Made by a program: the position numbers and the translations under genes
Notes under the pieces: model-generated
What the model was told of the DNA's origin: nothing
The model's input: the letters and a program-made list of their open reading frames with translations, nothing else
The model's database searches: none
Origin: Palsa-343 sp036269135
GTDB taxonomy: Bacteria > Acidobacteriota > Terriglobia > Terriglobales > Acidobacteriaceae
NCBI GenBank assembly: GCA_036269135.1
Contig: DATASQ010000027.1
Span: 1-64,000 of the forward strand
DNA length: 64,000 nt
Direction: 5' to 3'
In this document: positions 53,426-62,682 of the stretch, one piece after another
How the letters are laid out: every line of letters begins with the position of its first letter
Numbering within the stretch: position 1 is the first letter of the stretch

Positions 53426-55852
53426 GTGAAGCGACTGCGAACAAGCTGCACAAGGCAAACATCGATCCTGGTTATGGCTGCCTGTATCGCTGTGGCGGCC
53501 GCCGCTCAGGGCCGGCCGGGAATCCCGGAGGCTGCATGGAAACGCCCTCTCGGGCTTCCTTTGCAGAATCCCGGCGTGACGCGCAATCCGGGCGACATCG
53601 ATGACGGCTACTGGCAGGGGGTTCCGGTGGGCGGGATGGGCGCGGGAACCTTTTCGCGCAGCTATCGCGGAGATTTCGCGCGCTGGCATATCAAAGCCGC
53701 GGTTCACAAGTATGCACCGGTCTATGCCAATCAGTTCGCGATGTTCCAGCAGACGGAGGGAGACAGCGCCGGCGTAGCGCAGGCGCTGATGAACGGCCAC
53801 CCTCCGGGCGACGAATTATCCGCGTGGCAGTGGGATTATCCGGTGGGTGCGGGCGACTACGATGCTCTGTTTCCTCGCGCGTGGTTCGATTACCGCTGGG
53901 CGCGCTTCCCCGCCCATGTGGTGCTGGAGCAGCTTTCCCCGGTGCTTCCCGACAATTACCGGGAGTCCAGCTATCCGGTGGCGGTCTATCGCTGGCACGC
54001 GGAGAATCCCACCAACAAAACCGTAACCGTCTCGGTGCTTTTCTCGTGGACCAACATGGCCGGATGGTTCCGCACCTTCACGCGGGACTTCGCGGGAACC
54101 CCCAACCAGGGCAATTACAACGAATACCGCAGTGAGACCATCGGCGGGAAAGGCACGATGAAGGGGATCGTCTTTACGCGCAAGCGCAGCGGCGCCGCTG
54201 CCAACGAATGGGACGGCCAGTTTGCGATTGCGGCGCTGGAATCGCCCGGCGTGGAAGTGACGTATCAGACCACGTGGCTGGCTGCAGGCGACGGCAAGGC
54301 GGTGTGGGCGCCCTTCTCCAAAGACGGGCGGCTGGCCGACGACACGCGGTCCTGGGTGAGCGACAAGGAAAAGCTGGGCGGGGCCATCGCCGTGCGCTTT
54401 ACGCTGCGGCCGGGCGAAACGAAGATCATTCCCATGGTGCTGGCCTGGGATTTTCCCGTCGTGCAGTTCGGCGAAGGCCGGCAGTGGTATCGCCGCTATA
54501 CCGATTTCTATGGGACCTCGGGGCACAACGCCTGGGCCATTGCGCGGGATGGCCTGCTGCATGGGGCCGAGTGGAGCGACGCAATCGCGCGCTGGCAGGC
54601 TCCCTGGGTAAACGACGCCAGCCAGCCGCTCTGGTACCGCGGCATGCTCTTCAACGAGTTGTACGCGATCACCGACGGAGGCACGTTCTGGGGCCGTCCG
54701 GCAGCATCCGACCCCCGGGCTGCCCCCAGCTTTGCGCTGCTCGAATGCTTCGACTACGCGTATTACGGAACCCTCGATGTTCGCTTCTACGGATCGTTGC
54801 CGCTGCTGAAGTTCTGGCCGCGGATCGACAAGCAGGTGCTGCGCGAATTTGCCGCCACGGTGCCGAAAGAATGGCCGGAGCAGGGATTGTGGGTGTGGAA
54901 GACACAGCAGACCGGCGAACCCGTAACGCACAAGCGTAAGAAGATCGGGGCGGTTCCCCACGATCTCGGGGTGCCGGAAGGGGATCCTTTTGTGGCCGTC
55001 AACGAGCCGGGCTGGCAGGACACGAACGACTGGAAGGATCTGAACTCGAAATTCGTGCTCATGGTGTATCGCGACTACGTGCTGACCGGGCGCACGGACA
55101 CCGCGTTTCTGCGGGAGACCTGGCCCGCGATGAAGGACGCAATCGAATATCTGCGGCAGTTCGATCACGGCGGAGGCGTCCCGGAGAACAGCGGCTACCC
55201 GGACCAGACCTATGATGACTGGGTGGTGAAAGGCGTAAGCGCGTACAGCGGCGGCCTGTGGCTGGCCGCTCTGCGGGCCGCGGAAGAAACGGCTCGTGTC
55301 GTGGGTGACACCGAGACTGCCGCGGCGTATCACGCGCTGTTCCTTAAAGGACAAAAGACCTATGTCGGCGATCTGTGGAACGGCGAATATTTCCGCTACG
55401 ATACCAGCAGCGCATCGCGAGATGACATCCAGACCGACCAGCTGGCCGGGCAGTGGTACGCGAACTTAACCGGGCTGGGCGACATTGTTCCGCACGCCAT
55501 GCAGCTCTCCGCTTTGAAAAAAATCTACGACTTCAACGTGATGAAGTTCGGCGGCGGCCGCATGGGCGCGGTGAACGGTATGAGCGCCGACGGCGGAATT
55601 GTGGACAACGCGGAAGGCAAAGAGGTTTGGGTGGGGACAACGCTGGCCTACGCGGGGCTGCTGAAGAGCGACGGCATGGACGCAGAAGCGTGGAAGACCG
55701 CCTGGGGCCTGTACCACGTGATCTACGAGAGCCAAGGCTACTGGTTCCGCACGCCGGAAGCCTGGGACATTACAGGAAATTTCCGGGCGGGGATGTACAT
55801 GCGTCCCATGGCCGTGTGGGCGCTGGAAATGACGCCGGCGCGGGCGAAGTAG
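53426..55852 (+). CDS. GH116-family glycoside hydrolase (beta-glucosidase/xylosidase-like)
   Basis: 808 residues with a GTG start at 53426 preceded by GAGGGG; this opens a signal peptide ('ILVMAACIAVAAAAQG'). N-terminal beta domain: 'GYWQGVPVGGMGAGTFSRS' and 'YPVAVYRWHAENPTNKTVTV'. The catalytic (alpha/alpha)6 domain shows 'LLECFDYAYYGTLDVRFYGS' with the probable nucleophile Glu, and 'SGYPDQTYDDWVVKGVSAYS' with the probable acid/base Asp. GH116 members cleave beta-glucosides, beta-xylosides or glucosylceramide. It is co-directional with a ThuA-like lipoprotein gene 43 bp downstream and divergent from the locus B receptor. Confidence 0.88.
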   Translation: MKRLRTSCTRQTSILVMAACIAVAAAAQGRPGIPEAAWKRPLGLPLQNPGVTRNPGDIDDGYWQGVPVGGMGAGTFSRSYRGDFARWHIKAAVHKYAPVYANQFAMFQQTEGDSAGVAQALMNGHPPGDELSAWQWDYPVGAGDYDALFPRAWFDYRWARFPAHVVLEQLSPVLPDNYRESSYPVAVYRWHAENPTNKTVTVSVLFSWTNMAGWFRTFTRDFAGTPNQGNYNEYRSETIGGKGTMKGIVFTRKRSGAAANEWDGQFAIAALESPGVEVTYQTTWLAAGDGKAVWAPFSKDGRLADDTRSWVSDKEKLGGAIAVRFTLRPGETKIIPMVLAWDFPVVQFGEGRQWYRRYTDFYGTSGHNAWAIARDGLLHGAEWSDAIARWQAPWVNDASQPLWYRGMLFNELYAITDGGTFWGRPAASDPRAAPSFALLECFDYAYYGTLDVRFYGSLPLLKFWPRIDKQVLREFAATVPKEWPEQGLWVWKTQQTGEPVTHKRKKIGAVPHDLGVPEGDPFVAVNEPGWQDTNDWKDLNSKFVLMVYRDYVLTGRTDTAFLRETWPAMKDAIEYLRQFDHGGGVPENSGYPDQTYDDWVVKGVSAYSGGLWLAALRAAEETARVVGDTETAAAYHALFLKGQKTYVGDLWNGEYFRYDTSSASRDDIQTDQLAGQWYANLTGLGDIVPHAMQLSALKKIYDFNVMKFGGGRMGAVNGMSADGGIVDNAEGKEVWVGTTLAYAGLLKSDGMDAEAWKTAWGLYHVIYESQGYWFRTPEAWDITGNFRAGMYMRPMAVWALEMTPARAK

Positions 55853-55895
55853 CTACGGAGTCCGGCATGCGCAGTGGGAAGGAACAGGAGGAATC

Positions 55896-56711
55896 ATGCA
55901 GCGACTGTTACGAATCGCATTGTGGTGCAGCATCCTCGGGTCCATGATTATGGCGGGCGCGGGTTGCCAGACGGCAGTCGCGCAGCCGGCAGCGGCGAAA
56001 GCGCACGCACCGAAGTTTCGGGTGGTGGCCCTGGCGGAAACAGGAGGGATCCACGCGCCCTTTGTGGCAGCCGCGAAGGTGTGGCTCAATCAGCTGGCCG
56101 CAGAGCACGACTTTACCGTGGATTACATCGACAATCCGAACCCGATCGACGATACGTTTCTCTCCCACTACCAGCTCTTCATCCAGCTAAATTATCCCCC
56201 GTACAACTGGACCCCGACGGCGATGGCCGCCTTTATTAAGTACATCGAAGAAGGGCGAGGCGGGTGGATCGGCTTTCACCATGCGACGCTGCTCGGTGAG
56301 TTCGACGGCTTTCCCATCTGGCCCTGGTTTTCGCAGTTCATGGGCGGGATCCGGTTCACCAACTACATCGCAACCTTCGCCGACGGAACCGTGACGGTGG
56401 AGGATCCGTCGCATCCCGCGATGAAGGGCGTGAAGAGTCCCTTCGTCATTCATCGCGAGGAATGGTACACGTGGGACAAATCGCCGCGGCCCAACGTGCG
56501 CGTACTGGCCAGCGTTGACGAGAACAGCTACAAGCCCGACACCAAAATCAAGATGGGCGATCACCCGGTGATCTGGAGCAACGAGCACTACAAGGCGAGA
56601 AACATCTACATCTTTATGGGGCATCACCCGGAGCTGTTTCAGAATCCCGCGTTTACCACGATCTTCCGGAACTCGATCTTCTGGGCCGCCCACCAGCCCC
56701 CCATTCAGTAA
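55896..56711 (+). CDS. ThuA-like domain lipoprotein
   Basis: 271 residues; an excellent AGGAGG site precedes the ATG. A lipobox in 'IMAGAGCQTAV' makes it a lipoprotein. Core motifs are 'FRVVALAETGGIHAPFV', 'HYQLFIQLNYPPYNWTPTAM', 'EGRGGWIGFHHATLLGEFDG' and 'DHPVIWSNEHYKARNIYIFM'. Same family as 44572-45324 but diverged. It follows the GH116 gene in an apparent two-gene unit, so a role in handling the released sugar is plausible. Confidence 0.85.
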   Translation: MQRLLRIALWCSILGSMIMAGAGCQTAVAQPAAAKAHAPKFRVVALAETGGIHAPFVAAAKVWLNQLAAEHDFTVDYIDNPNPIDDTFLSHYQLFIQLNYPPYNWTPTAMAAFIKYIEEGRGGWIGFHHATLLGEFDGFPIWPWFSQFMGGIRFTNYIATFADGTVTVEDPSHPAMKGVKSPFVIHREEWYTWDKSPRPNVRVLASVDENSYKPDTKIKMGDHPVIWSNEHYKARNIYIFMGHHPELFQNPAFTTIFRNSIFWAAHQPPIQ

Positions 56712-56740
56712 GGCCCGACTCCGCTGATCAGAGGGGCCTT
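56710..56740. terminator. Weak convergent terminator candidate
   Basis: AAGGCCC at 56710-56716 pairs with GGGCCTT at 56734-56740 across a 17-base loop, between the convergent ThuA-like and GH20 genes. There is no long T-run on either side, so termination strength is uncertain. Confidence 0.35.
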
Positions 56741-56778
56741 TCGGCCACCAGCTGAAAGAAAGGCCGCGACTTGCAGGA

Positions 56779-58818
56779 TCAGGGAGTGACTCCCTCAGCC
56801 TGCACGAGCACGCGCACCGCCGGCACAACCGCAAGGAAGAGCTCGGCGTGCGGCGCGGCCAGCTGGTCGAGGCGGACCAGTTGCCCGGCGTGCTGTTCAG
56901 CAGGAACCGGATGCCCTGCCTCGATGGCATCGAGAGCGGTAAGCCCCAGGGCGCCCAGCTGCGAGAGATTTTGTGAGAGCGGAACGAGCGGCCGACGCAT
57001 CGCGGAGACGCCCAGGTACGGCTCGAGGCGCGCATCGTTATCCCGCCAGCAAGCGAGCCGTCGGCGCAGCTGTGGACGCGCGGAGGGATCGTGCACGGCC
57101 TGCTGCGCCAGCGCCAGAAGCAGCCGGGCCGGATCGCTTTCCGGCGAAACGGCATCGACGAGCCGGTTCAGCGGCGCCTCTGCGTCATACACCTGGGTCT
57201 TCTCGCGGTCGTAGCCCTTGACCGGCTCAACCGCCGCGGCGAGAGTCTGCAGCAGGGGCAGAGGCATATCGTCGCCGGCAATCCGGGCGAGCATGCGCTG
57301 GCTGCCGGTGCGCTGCTGCAGCCCAAGCCATTCCAGGTTGCGGCTGAGCACGGCAAGCCGGCGATACATGGAATCGACGTCGGTCACCGAAGCCGGAGAC
57401 CATAGCCGTTCCGCAATCGCGCCAAGACGCGGCCAGAGACGATTGTCCAGATTCTCCTCTGTGACGTATTCGGTCCACTGGGCCGCTTCGCCACCGAGAA
57501 TATTCTTCTTTTCCAGCGAGGTCAGCGATGCGCTCTTTCCGGCCAGAGGGTCGACGGCATAGTGCTGCGATGCGGGGTACTGCAGATCGAGATAATATCC
57601 GGCGGAGAGGACCGTCTTGTAGCCCATGCGCGCGGAGTCGGCCAGCGAATCGGCCCCGCGCCAGGACTGAATAATCGAGTCCTGTGCGAGACCGGGCACG
57701 AGGATCTCGTCCCATCCTTCCATCTGCTTCCCATGCCGTCGAACGATCCGCTCCACGCGCCGGGTGAAATACGCCTGCAGCGCGTGATCGTCTTCGATGC
57801 GATGAGCGCGCATCCATACCTGCACGCGGGCGTCGTGGTCCCAGTATTTTCCGTCCACTTCGTCGCCGCCGATATGGAAGCAGCGATCGGGAAAGAGGCG
57901 CGCCATCTCGCCAAAGACAGTGTCGAGCAGCCGATAGGTCGCTTCGTTCGTGGGATCCAGCGGAGGACGGAGTTCGTCGTGCTGCGACCGCACCAGCCCC
58001 AGGGGCGCAGGACCGGAGGCCAGCCGTGGATAGGCAACGATCCAGCTCACCGCATGACCCGGGACGTCGAATTCAGGCACGACGCGCACGCCGCGATCGC
58101 GGGCGTAAGCGAGCAGCTCCCGAATCTGCTTCTGCGTATAAAAAAGGCCGTCGGAAGAGCGAGCCGTGAGACGAGGACAGCGGAGGCTCTGGACCCGGAA
58201 GCCTTCGTCGTCGGAAAGATGAAGGTGCAGAACGTTCAGCTTCACCGCGGACATGCCGTCGATGTTGCGCTCCAGCGCATCGAGCGGGATGAAATGGCGG
58301 CTGACGTCGATCATGAGTCCGCGCCAGACGAAGCGAGGCCGATCCTCGATGTGGACCTCCGGCAGAACCCAGCCGTTCGGACCCTGCTGGACCAGTTGCA
58401 GAAGCGTTTGCAGGCCGTGCAGGATGCCCAGCGGATTGGGCGCGGTCAGTTCCACGCGCTCCGCATCGATGACAAGCCGGTAGCTTTCGTCCTCGTCCGT
58501 GGACTGAACGCGCAGGCCCGGCCCGGCACAACGGAGGATGAACCGCGGTCCCTCAGGCTTGCCGGCAAAATGCCGATCGAAAGGAACTCCGGTCTGCCTG
58601 GAAAGAGTGACGAGAAACCGCTGAACCGCGTGACGAACCCGCAGATCCCCGCCGCTGACTTCAAACCGGGGAGTCTGATCCAGAGCGAGGAAGCCCGGGT
58701 CCTGCTGCACCTGCGACGGCCACGGCATCAGATTCAGGCTGGTGGCGCCAAAGGCGAGAGAAGCGCTGCAACACAGGACAGCCACACTCCACTGCAACCC
58801 TGCTCGAAGAATGTTCAC
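56779..58818 (-). CDS. GH20 beta-N-acetylhexosaminidase
   Basis: 679 residues from the GTG at 58818, preceded by a good ACGGGG site and opening a signal peptide ('SVAVLCCSASLAFGA'). An ATG at 58872 overlapping the thioredoxin gene stop is the alternative. The GH20b domain precedes the TIM barrel: 'FVWRGLMIDVSRHFIPLDAL', 'LNVLHLHLSDDEGFRVQSL', the catalytic Asp-Glu pair in 'FHIGGDEVDGKYWD', and 'EGWDEILVPG'. It removes terminal GlcNAc or GalNAc from chitooligosaccharides or glycans. The C-terminal ~170 residues are helical, of unknown role. Downstream of a double thioredoxin and a ROK regulator. Confidence 0.93.
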   Translation of the reverse strand: MNILRAGLQWSVAVLCCSASLAFGATSLNLMPWPSQVQQDPGFLALDQTPRFEVSGGDLRVRHAVQRFLVTLSRQTGVPFDRHFAGKPEGPRFILRCAGPGLRVQSTDEDESYRLVIDAERVELTAPNPLGILHGLQTLLQLVQQGPNGWVLPEVHIEDRPRFVWRGLMIDVSRHFIPLDALERNIDGMSAVKLNVLHLHLSDDEGFRVQSLRCPRLTARSSDGLFYTQKQIRELLAYARDRGVRVVPEFDVPGHAVSWIVAYPRLASGPAPLGLVRSQHDELRPPLDPTNEATYRLLDTVFGEMARLFPDRCFHIGGDEVDGKYWDHDARVQVWMRAHRIEDDHALQAYFTRRVERIVRRHGKQMEGWDEILVPGLAQDSIIQSWRGADSLADSARMGYKTVLSAGYYLDLQYPASQHYAVDPLAGKSASLTSLEKKNILGGEAAQWTEYVTEENLDNRLWPRLGAIAERLWSPASVTDVDSMYRRLAVLSRNLEWLGLQQRTGSQRMLARIAGDDMPLPLLQTLAAAVEPVKGYDREKTQVYDAEAPLNRLVDAVSPESDPARLLLALAQQAVHDPSARPQLRRRLACWRDNDARLEPYLGVSAMRRPLVPLSQNLSQLGALGLTALDAIEAGHPVPAEQHAGQLVRLDQLAAPHAELFLAVVPAVRVLVQAEGVTP

Positions 58819-58856
58819 GATTTCCCCGTCCGCAGCGGCAGTGCCCGGCAGCGTTT

Positions 58857-59990
58857 CTAATTTCCCGCCCAATACTGCTGAAAGCCAATATAGGCAGCGG
58901 GGACCGAAGCCAGGATTTTCCGATGCAGTTGAAGGATATCGACGGAACCGGTGGCGCTGTACAGAATTTTTCCGCCGGGAGCGAGCAGCACCGTATAAGG
59001 CACGGCCGACTGCCAGCTGGGGTCGAAGGCCTTCTGCAACGCAGCCGTGTCGTCGGAGGCAAAGAGCAGATTGCGGCTGGTGGCGTGCTTCCGCTCGAGA
59101 AACTGCTGAACGGCGGCCTTTTCATCCGGCGAATTCGCGGAAACGGTCACGAGATTGAAGCCGCGGTCGCTGTACATGCGGAAGGTATCCTGCAGATCGG
59201 AGAATTCTGCCACACAGGAGCCGCACCACGTGGCCCAGAAACTGACAAGGGTATAGTTGTCGCCGGCATTGGCGCGGAGCTTGCGCAGACCCGCCGCATC
59301 GATCAGGCTGACGCTGACCGGCTGCGCATCCAGCTTGCGCTCCGCGGCTTCGCGCAAAGCTTCCTTTTCCTGCCACTTGGTCGAGCAGCCAAACGCGGAG
59401 GTTTGCGCCACGGGAACCGGCTTGCCCGCGAGCAGCGCATCGATGGCATTGCGCGCATCGTGGCTGGTCACTTTCTCGATGCGATAGCTGTTGTCAAAGC
59501 GCCCTTCATAGCGGAGGCGGCGACTGCTGTCGAAAATGAAAACGTGCGGCGTAGCCTGGGGTCCGTAGGCGCGGGTGACGGCCTGGGTCGCGCCGTCGTA
59601 GAGATACGGATAGTGCAGATGTTTCCAGGCGACGCGGATCTTCATGTCGTCGAGGGTGTCGCTCAGGTCGGATGAGTCGAGCTCGTCGATGGTGAGCGCT
59701 CTGGGGTCGTTACCCTGAATGGCGACGACGGCCACGCCCCGCGGTCCGTAGTTCTCATAGAGCTTCTCGATCCGCTGCTCGTACACCTGGGCGATGGGGC
59801 AGTGATCGCAGGTAAAGACGACTACGAGCACCCGGCTGGCCGCGTAATCGCTGAGCTTGTGCATCTTCCCGTCGACACCGGGGAGATTGAAGTCCGGCGC
59901 CGGCGAGCCCAGAGCGAGAATGGGATGCGATTCGGCACACAGAGTCGCACAACAGGCAGCCAGCAGAAGAAAGCCCAGAGCTTTGCGCAT
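58857..59990 (-). CDS. Exported protein with two thioredoxin-like domains
   Basis: 377 residues from the ATG at 59990 with a GGGAGG site; signal peptide 'LGFLLLAACCATLCAE'. Domain 1 (~22-190) is AhpC/TSA-like with 'VVFTCDHCPIAQVYEQR' (CDHC) and 'LYDGATQAVTRAYGPQATPH'. Domain 2 (~225-365) is TlpA-like with 'VSFWATWCGSCVAEFSDLQD' (WCGSC). Redox-active thiols in the periplasm are expected. The first half matches the PRTRC-like acidobacterial redoxin family that contains CxHC. It lies directly upstream of the GH20 gene and appears cotranscribed with it. Confidence 0.87.
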   Translation of the reverse strand: MRKALGFLLLAACCATLCAESHPILALGSPAPDFNLPGVDGKMHKLSDYAASRVLVVVFTCDHCPIAQVYEQRIEKLYENYGPRGVAVVAIQGNDPRALTIDELDSSDLSDTLDDMKIRVAWKHLHYPYLYDGATQAVTRAYGPQATPHVFIFDSSRRLRYEGRFDNSYRIEKVTSHDARNAIDALLAGKPVPVAQTSAFGCSTKWQEKEALREAAERKLDAQPVSVSLIDAAGLRKLRANAGDNYTLVSFWATWCGSCVAEFSDLQDTFRMYSDRGFNLVTVSANSPDEKAAVQQFLERKHATSRNLLFASDDTAALQKAFDPSWQSAVPYTVLLAPGGKILYSATGSVDILQLHRKILASVPAAYIGFQQYWAGN

Positions 59991-60097
59991 CTCGTTCCTC
60001 CCGTGCGTAGCATCGGCCCCTCTCCGGCACAACGGCAATGTGGGATTGCCAGGCGCGGACGCAGCGCGCCCCGGACCGGCCGATCAGGGTTTCTAAC

Positions 60098-60125
60098 GTT
60101 GTATAACAAAGTCCGGCGAACCGCA
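60098..60125 (-). promoter_or_regulatory. Candidate promoter/operator upstream of the thioredoxin-GH20 pair
   Basis: On the minus strand, TTGCGG (60125-60120) and TATACA (60104-60099) are spaced by 15 bp, shorter than ideal. The -10 box sits within a small palindrome TTGT-ATA-ACAA (60098-60108). It lies between the ROK gene stop and the thioredoxin start and could be a ROK binding site. Pattern evidence only. Confidence 0.3.
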
Positions 60126-60134
60126 AGGAAGAAG

Positions 60135-61343
60135 TTACATAACCGGGTGCGGCAGCAAAACCGAGGGAAGGGCTTCCAGGGCCAGGGAAATGCCGCCCCA
60201 CAGCACGGGGCGGTGATTGGGGCTGCTGGCAGCGATGGGCGTGACAGCAAACTCCATGCCTTCGAGCTGCTTCTGGACGAATTCAATCATCACAGGATGG
60301 CTGCCGATCTCGCCTCCAAGCAGAATGAGACCGGGATTGAGGATGAGAGAAAGGTTCACGATGATGTCCGTGACGATTTCCGACCTTTGCCGAACGATGC
60401 GGACGGCGCGGGGATCGCCCGCCTGGGCAAGATCCAGAACACCTGCCGCGTCGAGGTCGGCCGTATCTGCCGCCTGCGGGCTCTTGTCACAGGCCTCTCG
60501 CCAGCTTTTCAGGATGCCCGGCCCGGTGAGGACGGTTTCCAGCTCGCCAAATTCATGAATGGTCGGCTGGCGCCGCGAGATGGAGGGGAGGCGAAGATAA
60601 GCGATTTCGCCCGCCGACCATTGCGAGCCATGATGAATCCTGCCGTCCAGAACAATGCCGGCGCCGACATTGCTCCCGATATTGACGAAGACAAAATCCT
60701 TCTCCGCCTGGGCCGCGCCGCAGTATAGCTCGCCCTGGGCGGCGAGATTCATGTCGTTCTCGACGACCACGAGACATCCAGCCAGCTTGCCGAGCATCGC
60801 CCGCAGCGGTACGGAACGCCAGCCCTCCAGGTTGCTGATGGAGAGAACGCTGCCCTCTTCCACGCTGGTGATGGCGGGCACCCCGACAACCAGCGCCAGC
60901 AACTGGCCGCGGCTCTTGCGGTGGCGGCGCAGCAGGGTTCTCAGCTCATCGCCGATGTAGCCGCAAATGGCTTCCGGGGTCGTAGCGCGCCCCGCCAGTG
61001 AGATTTCGTGGCGACCGATCTCGCTGCCGTTCAGGTCCGTGAGAAGGAAGTTGATGTTTTGGGCCGTGATCCCGACAGCCAGCAGGCACCCGCGTTCCGC
61101 CTTGAACCGGATCATGTCCGGGGGCCGTCCCCCGCTGGATTCGCCCTCCCCCAGAGGCTCGACCAGATTGGCCGAAAGCAGGTCCTTGACCACGTTGGTC
61201 ACGGTGGGGGCGCTGAGCCCGGAGGCGCGCACCAGATCCGCCCTCGAACAGGAGCCGCACTCGCGCAGCAGCCGCAGGATGCCGTGGGCATTCGTGTAGC
61301 GGAGGACGGACGGTCTGCCAATCGGAATGGAGCGCTTTTTCAC
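60135..61343 (-). CDS. ROK-family transcriptional regulator (NagC/XylR type)
   Basis: 402 residues with a GTG start. The N-terminal winged helix-turn-helix (~15-75) reads 'ILRLLRECGSCSRADLVRAS' and 'SAPTVTNVVKDLLSANLVEP'. The ROK sugar-kinase-like domain has 'VVENDMNLAAQGELYCGAAQ' and 'FVFVNIGSNVGAGIVLDGRI'. The usual CxCGxxGC zinc cluster is absent (the equivalent region reads 'ISRRQPTIHEFGELE'), so it is probably a pure regulator with altered sugar binding. It is divergent from the SIS/transporter pair and upstream of thioredoxin-GH20, so it likely controls both. Confidence 0.9.
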   Translation of the reverse strand: MKKRSIPIGRPSVLRYTNAHGILRLLRECGSCSRADLVRASGLSAPTVTNVVKDLLSANLVEPLGEGESSGGRPPDMIRFKAERGCLLAVGITAQNINFLLTDLNGSEIGRHEISLAGRATTPEAICGYIGDELRTLLRRHRKSRGQLLALVVGVPAITSVEEGSVLSISNLEGWRSVPLRAMLGKLAGCLVVVENDMNLAAQGELYCGAAQAEKDFVFVNIGSNVGAGIVLDGRIHHGSQWSAGEIAYLRLPSISRRQPTIHEFGELETVLTGPGILKSWREACDKSPQAADTADLDAAGVLDLAQAGDPRAVRIVRQRSEIVTDIIVNLSLILNPGLILLGGEIGSHPVMIEFVQKQLEGMEFAVTPIAASSPNHRPVLWGGISLALEALPSVLLPHPVM

Positions 61344-61576
61344 TATGGACCGAAGAAGTATGTCTGCCCCAATATATGACAGGCCCGGTGAGCCCGGGGC
61401 GGAAAGTTCCCCGGCGGCGGCGGGCGTCCATTTTGCAAAAAGAATGTCTTGCTTCCAGGCGTCGAAGACAGGATACTAAATAAACATTACGAAGTGCGGT
61501 CATTTCTGCTCCGATGCCGGCCCCTCGAGTTGACCTCGAGTGCGGGCCGCCCGGTGGGCGGAAATCGGGAGAGCTC

Positions 61577-62680
61577 ATGGAAGACGCGAACACAGAGACA
61601 CCTCGCTGGATTGCCGGAGTCGAGCCGCCGGCGGAGCTGCTGACCGCCAGCGGCGCCCAGATCCTGGAGCGCGAGTGTCGCGAGCAGCCTCTCCGGCTTC
61701 GTGAGCTGATCCACGCCTATGGCCGCGATGCGGAAATCCGCGCCGAGCTGGGCCAACTGCGCGAAATGGCTCGGGAAACGCGGCCGGTGCTCTTCCTGGG
61801 TATGGGGGCTTCGCTTTGCTCATCGTTCAGCGGCTCGGTTCTGCTTGAGACGCATGGCAGGCTGGCTTTCTCGGTCGACGCCGGCGAATGGCTCCACTAC
61901 GCGCGCCCCATCCCGAATGACGCGGCTATGTCCCTGCTTCTGACCACCTCGGGCGAGAGCGCGGAACTGGTGGAGCTCTTCCGTCGCGGAGGCAGCAGCC
62001 CGCCGGCCCTGATCTGTAACAACCCGAGCAGCACATGCTGGGAACTGGCGGAGAACCGGCTGCCGATTCTGGCCGGCCCCGAATACGGGAACGCCACCAA
62101 GACCTATACCAATGCGGCCGCCGCTTCGATTGTGGCTGCGGCAGAAATGCTGGATCTGCCCTGGCAGGAGGATGCCGAGCGCGCCGGGGATGCGATTGCG
62201 GCTGCGCTGAACCCGGTCTTCGCCGCACGCGGCGAGCTGGAAGCCTTTTGCCGGGGAGCGGCGAACATCGAGATCATCGGCCGGGGAGCGGCCTATGGTG
62301 CCGCCGTCATGGGAGCATTGTGCATCCGCGAGATGAGCGGGTTTCGCGCCGCGGCGCATACCGGCGCGGGCTTCCGTCATGGCCCCAACCTGGATGTGGA
62401 CAGCACCCATGTGGCGATCGTCTTCGCGCTCGGCCGTGCCGCCGGACTGGGCCTGAAACTGGCGGAGGAGTGCCTGCGGCGAGGCGGGAAGGTCGTCCTG
62501 GTCTCGGCGGAAGAGCGGCTGCCCGAGGACAGGCTGTATCCGATTCGGCTCAAGGCCGTGCCCGAGCCGTGGGAGAGCGTAACCGCGGTCCTGGTGCCGC
62601 AGGCGCTGACCCTGGCGATGGTGGAACGCACGGGATGCCGGCTGCCGCCGCGCTTCCGCTATGGAGTGATGGAACAGTAG
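61577..62680 (+). CDS. SIS-domain sugar-phosphate isomerase/deaminase (NagB-II/AgaS/FrlB-like)
   Basis: 367 residues from the ATG at 61577 with a GGGAGAG site. Two SIS modules: 'PVLFLGMGASLCSSFSG' with 'SLLLTTSGESAELVELF', and 'NIEIIGRGAAYGAAVMGALC' with 'VAIVFALGRAAGL'. The N-terminal 'ILERECREQPLRLRELI' segment is typical of GlmS-isomerase-like deaminases. In a GH20/ROK neighbourhood the best guess is a glucosamine-6-phosphate or galactosamine-6-phosphate deaminase. The transporter gene starts 2 bp after its stop. Confidence 0.8.
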   Translation: MEDANTETPRWIAGVEPPAELLTASGAQILERECREQPLRLRELIHAYGRDAEIRAELGQLREMARETRPVLFLGMGASLCSSFSGSVLLETHGRLAFSVDAGEWLHYARPIPNDAAMSLLLTTSGESAELVELFRRGGSSPPALICNNPSSTCWELAENRLPILAGPEYGNATKTYTNAAAASIVAAAEMLDLPWQEDAERAGDAIAAALNPVFAARGELEAFCRGAANIEIIGRGAAYGAAVMGALCIREMSGFRAAAHTGAGFRHGPNLDVDSTHVAIVFALGRAAGLGLKLAEECLRRGGKVVLVSAEERLPEDRLYPIRLKAVPEPWESVTAVLVPQALTLAMVERTGCRLPPRFRYGVMEQ

Positions 62681-62682
62681 CC

